Source: Nephrocerus scutellatus
Taxonomy: Eukaryota; Arthropoda; Insecta; Diptera; Pipunculidae
DNA: 64,000 bases
Direction of reading: 5' to 3'
Assembly: GCA_947095585.1 (NCBI GenBank)
Contig: OX352763.1
Coordinates: 14,743,462-14,807,461, forward strand
Shown piece after piece: positions 60,717-64,000 of the stretch. The translations under genes were made by a program, and so were the position numbers. Under the pieces are notes generated by a model. That model was not told where the DNA came from, ran no database searches, and worked only from the letters and a program-made list of their open reading frames with translations. The stretch's first letter is position 1, and the number at the start of each line of letters is the position of its first letter.

Positions 60717-61689
60717 GAAACTTTTGAAAAGAAGTCAAATTGTTTTTTGTATTTATTATTATTTACTATTATATGCATGGGCCGGCTTCACTCATGCAAC
60801 TTCTATTCTTATTCTTACTAAAAACAAAATATAAATCGATGCTACTCGTACATACTTTTCTGAAGGATTCATAAAGCAAGAGGGTACCTCGACTCATGAC
60901 ATTTTGTGTTTTCCCTGAATACCAAAAAGATATTGGAAAGGAACAGACATGATACGGAATAGGAGATAGATAAGAAGTTTTAGAAATGTAACTGATAACG
61001 ACATGATCTAGAGATAAGTTTCTCATCACCAGAACAATAAAGTAGATTCTCTATCCACACTGAACGTTACTTCCCACAACAAATCTCACTTTTTTCATCA
61101 AAGGCAACTTAAAATTGGATATCTGTAGAGCTTTAGGCTGTGTTTGATGTTCTAAACATAAACATACGTCACAGTTAATCGGCTCAAATTAAATCAAAAT
61201 TTTCTCATCAAGTTTTTAAAGTACAATTTGATAAAAAATGCCTCTTTTGATTTTGTTAATTTTTGATTTATTTGGTACTTTGCTATGGAAATCGGAATGA
61301 CAAACGAATTCTTAACCAATGATTTGGTATATCTATGTAGCAATCTTCCCATACCATTCGCTCACTCACACATATACACGCAAGCCCGATAATTTGTGAT
61401 TCTCAAACTTTGAAATATCATCAGTATACTTATTATTTAAGAGTGGCTCTCGAACTTTTGATTCTGAAAACTCTTTCAGTAATTCTCAAAGTTATAATTA
61501 TAAATTAAGAAATATTTTCGTTGTGAGACAATTGACATTAAATTGACCAACCAACCAACGAGAAGCTAAATCAGAACTACGCTAACTTCAACCAGATAGA
61601 ACTTATATAGCACATAGAATCTTTTCATTTATCAAAAACTTGGTCAAAATTCTTTCAATGAGCTTCAAGCTTATTCCCTTTCAGGAATA
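60717..61689. other. Gene-free stretch
   Basis: No coding sequence, RNA gene or repeat was recognised in this stretch. Confidence 0.5.
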
Positions 61690-62291
61690 AGTCTGTCAAA
61701 CCAAAGGAAACCCTACTGAGGAAAACCGAATAAAATTCAAACGAGCCTATCTTCGGCGAGTCAAATTTGAATTCGACCAGAAATTCAGGCAAAAAATACT
61801 ACAATGTCCTAAAGGTAGTAAACATTTTTGGTCAATCGTTAAAAGAATCAAAAATACAGCCTCGTCGTCGATTCCAACGCTCATTTACAATGACATTCCA
61901 GTTGTCAGCTCTAAGGACAAGGCCGATCTGTTTGGTGCCCATTTTGCAGCTAGCTTTACGCTTCCAGATTGTGCATTGATATTGCACTTCCGATATTGAA
62001 CACTCTATGGGACGGATTTAATTTTGCACTCGTGCAGTTCCTAGAGTTTTAAATGGTCTCAACACTCACAAATCCGCTGGGCCAGATGGTATTTTCCCAT
62101 TAGTTCTGAAGAGGTGTCCTTCTTACCATTGCGTAAACTTTCCCATCTATCCTATTCTTCTGGAGTCTTCCCGAGAAGTTGGAAAACAGCCTTTGTCAAG
62201 CCCATACCCAAAAAAGGGCGAGCTGTCGTCACCTCATTCGTACCGACCCACTTACATCAATTCTATCCAAGGTCATGGAAACGCTGATTAA
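61690..62291 (+). mobile_element. Jockey/CR1-like LINE fragment D4, interrupted
   Basis: Plus-strand frames read SSIPTLIYNDIPVVSSKDKA then a stretch like GLNTHKSAGPDG near 62050-62090, SWKTAFVKPIPKKGRA near 62180-62220 and LTSILSKVMETLIK near 62250-62290. These are the linker and first RT motifs of the D family. The reading stops at 62291, where a DNA transposon is inserted; RT-like text (QLMKY) resumes near 63619. Confidence 0.82.
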
Positions 62292-63248
62292 GGTAATGTC
62301 CTAATTGGAGAGCGTTCGCGCGTTCTGGCGATGAGCGATGATCGCGAAAAATATCAAACATCAATAATCTTACTACGTGGCCTGTGTAGAACATAAACGT
62401 GGTCGCGCGATGACTGAGAAAGCTCGAACAAGTTTGCTTGACATCGCGTCGAACATCAATAATCGGTTTGATCGAACAACGCGATGTGTAGACTTTTAAT
62501 CGCTTAAAATCGAACGAGTTTGCTTTTTGACGCGCACTCAAGAAGTAAAAATGATGAAATTCGAAATACATTTGAACACAATTTTATGGGATAAACGCAG
62601 GCTGTATTATAAAAACAAATTTAAATTTCAAATACACTAAAATACTAAGTAATTAACTCATTATTCATATATTATGATTTTTTTTTTTTTTGTGATTTTA
62701 AGTTGCGAATGCAATTAAATTTCAAACATTGTTATTAAATATATAAGTAAATAGTTCTCTAGCGTGCAATGCCGAACTTGTTGGTCGATTGTTTCATTCC
62801 TGGAAGTCATTTCAGCTCAAACAACCTCACCGTTTTGTACTACAACCACTTCACATGTACTGAGGTGATCGCTAAATGCTGTGTTTTCGAGCACGACGAC
62901 GTCTGATCGAGCGATCGGAATTAGGGCAAACACATTTAGATCGCGCGATCAACAAGATGCAACCAACCAACGCTCGACGCCAGAACGCGAGCTGTTATAA
63001 TGTGCGTTACGACCGAAAATAAAATGGCCACACTACAATGGCCCATTACAATTAATACTTTAATTAACTTTACTAGTTTTAGCTATAATCGTATTACTGG
63101 ATTACGTCATCGTATTACCGATATTGATGACGCTGATGAATTATGCTGATCTATATTCCCATATTGTTTTGTTAATTGCCTTTGTCACCGTTAAGTGGTG
63201 GCGTAATTGAGGTGATCGTAGTTATTTTTGCACATGTTGCTTGGTGTG

Positions 63249-63533
63249 AATGCCCGATTGCGGTCCAAGGCCTAGCTTCACGCGACCATTTGTGTTGCGC
63301 ATGTTTTTTGAACACAAATCGAAGGGAACTAAATACAATTTAAGGCCGGATCCGAACGGCGAATTGAGAAGCTTTCCGTGACAAGTTATTACTCTCTGGA
63401 ACGTTTGTCACCCATTCGCGAGAGGTGGGACACCGTGAAAAATACTTTTGGTGTTACTGGGATTCGAACCACGAACCTCCTGCTCAGTAGCCACCCGCAT
63501 TTCCACTGAGACACGGCGCCCACAATGCCCGAT
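63249..63533. other. 10-bp target duplication around a SINE
   Basis: AATGCCCGAT occurs at 63249-63258 and again at 63524-63533, exactly bordering the SINE copy. Confidence 0.88.
63259..63523 (-). repeat. tRNA-derived SINE, copy 4
   Basis: On the minus strand it begins GTGGGCGCCGTGTCTCAGTG, with an A-box-like segment and a B box (GGTTCGAATCCC) near 63463-63474. The family body follows (ACACCAAAAGTATTTTTCAC, AATAACTTGTCACGGAAAGC, GTTCGGATCCGG, ACACAAATGGTCGCG, AAGCTAGGCCTTGGACCG). It stops before the terminal GGTCTGTCGCGCC block. Confidence 0.9.
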
Positions 63534-63611
63534 GTACCTGAGTTTATATTAAGTGAACCTCTTTAGCATACGTAACTCGCGCGATCGCTGTCCAATTAGG
63601 ACATAGCCTAA

Positions 63612-64000
63612 AACTATCAGCTCATGAAATACAGGGTGTCCCCTAATTCTTCAATGATAATTTGGGAATTCATATCACTAACAAGTTTGCGGAAAAACCC
63701 ATAGATTTTATGATAATTGGGAAAACTTTGCAAAGGTAAGCATCTGATGCAGTGAAATCTAAAAACGGGCATTGCTTCCGTCGGAAATCGACAGGCAAAG
63801 TTCCATTTATTCAGGAAATTAGTGATGAGGGAGGGCGAGCAAAACAAATTTCTGAGAAAAGATTTTTCGAATTCGATATCAGTCGATGCTAGTAAGGGTG
63901 AAGCAACATTCTATATCGCTATATTTAGTACTGCAGTACACAACAGGCATCACATGATGACGATGACGAATGCAAAAACTGGGAATTTCTGGTTGACGTG
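63612..64000. other. Unassigned end of window
   Basis: The first bases continue the interrupted LINE D4. The minus-strand frame at 63617-63847 is not recognised. Confidence 0.45.

Larger units (their letters stand above)
62292..63608. mobile_element. 1.3-kb PIF/Harbinger-like non-autonomous element
   Basis: Left end GGTAATGTCCTAATTGGAGA and right end (reverse complement) GGCTATGTCCTAATTGGACA share 17 of the first 20 bases, continuing AGCGxTCGCGCG. Both sides carry TAA, a 3-bp target duplication that fits PIF/Harbinger insertion at TWA. Subterminal regions (62325-62500 and 62890-63000) are full of CGATC/GCGATC words. No transposase domain was recognised. A SINE (63259-63523) is nested inside. 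The family call is inference. Confidence 0.8.

Overview
The window is eukaryotic, intron-rich, AT-rich DNA crowded with decayed transposons. Gene structures and protein similarities point to a higher fly (Diptera, Brachycera); a tephritid-type fruit fly is my best guess, but no single marker here proves the family. The window is mostly non-coding. I can support six protein-coding loci, about fifteen retrotransposon fragments, several DNA-transposon or foldback elements, a Helitron fragment, four copies of one tRNA-derived SINE family, and several satellites.

Layout. (1) 1-7806: gene-free, with two SINE pieces, a Tc1-like transposase end and a LINE fragment. (2) 7807-19103, plus strand: the last six coding exons of a nicotinic acetylcholine receptor alpha subunit, most like insect alpha3. 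They cover TM1 to TM4 with a long Gln/His-rich cytoplasmic loop; the ligand-binding exons lie outside the window. Its introns hold LINE and mariner copies, all antisense to the gene, plus one sense SINE. (3) 19104-42920: about 24 kb of repeats and AT-rich DNA: LINE pieces, a 150-bp satellite, TA arrays, foldback elements, a G-poor minisatellite and a Helitron Rep fragment. (4) 42921-45789, minus strand: a complete six-exon gene for a 387-residue multi-pass membrane protein, possibly a divergent TLC-domain protein without the catalytic His pair. (5) 47654-49657, plus strand: a single-exon MYND/double-Tudor protein of the piRNA-pathway type, divergent from (4); two inverted-repeat elements lie between them. 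(6) 52658-53392, plus strand: a three-exon gene for a pyridoxamine-5'-phosphate-oxidase-like protein. (7) 56614-56793, minus strand: the last exon of a trypsin-fold, probably non-catalytic, serine protease homologue. (8) 59803-60531, plus strand: a two-exon gene with a CIDE-N/ubiquitin-like N-terminus and a Pro/Ser-rich tail. (9) 61690-63611: a LINE interrupted by a 1.3-kb PIF/Harbinger-like element, itself carrying a SINE with a perfect 10-bp target duplication.

The genes do not form a pathway. The clearest new material is repeat biology: a SINE family, several TIR elements with readable boundaries, nested insertions, and element insertions between the two divergent genes at 45.8-47.6 kb. 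All exon joins were read by eye from GT/AG sites and reading-frame continuity; no search was run.
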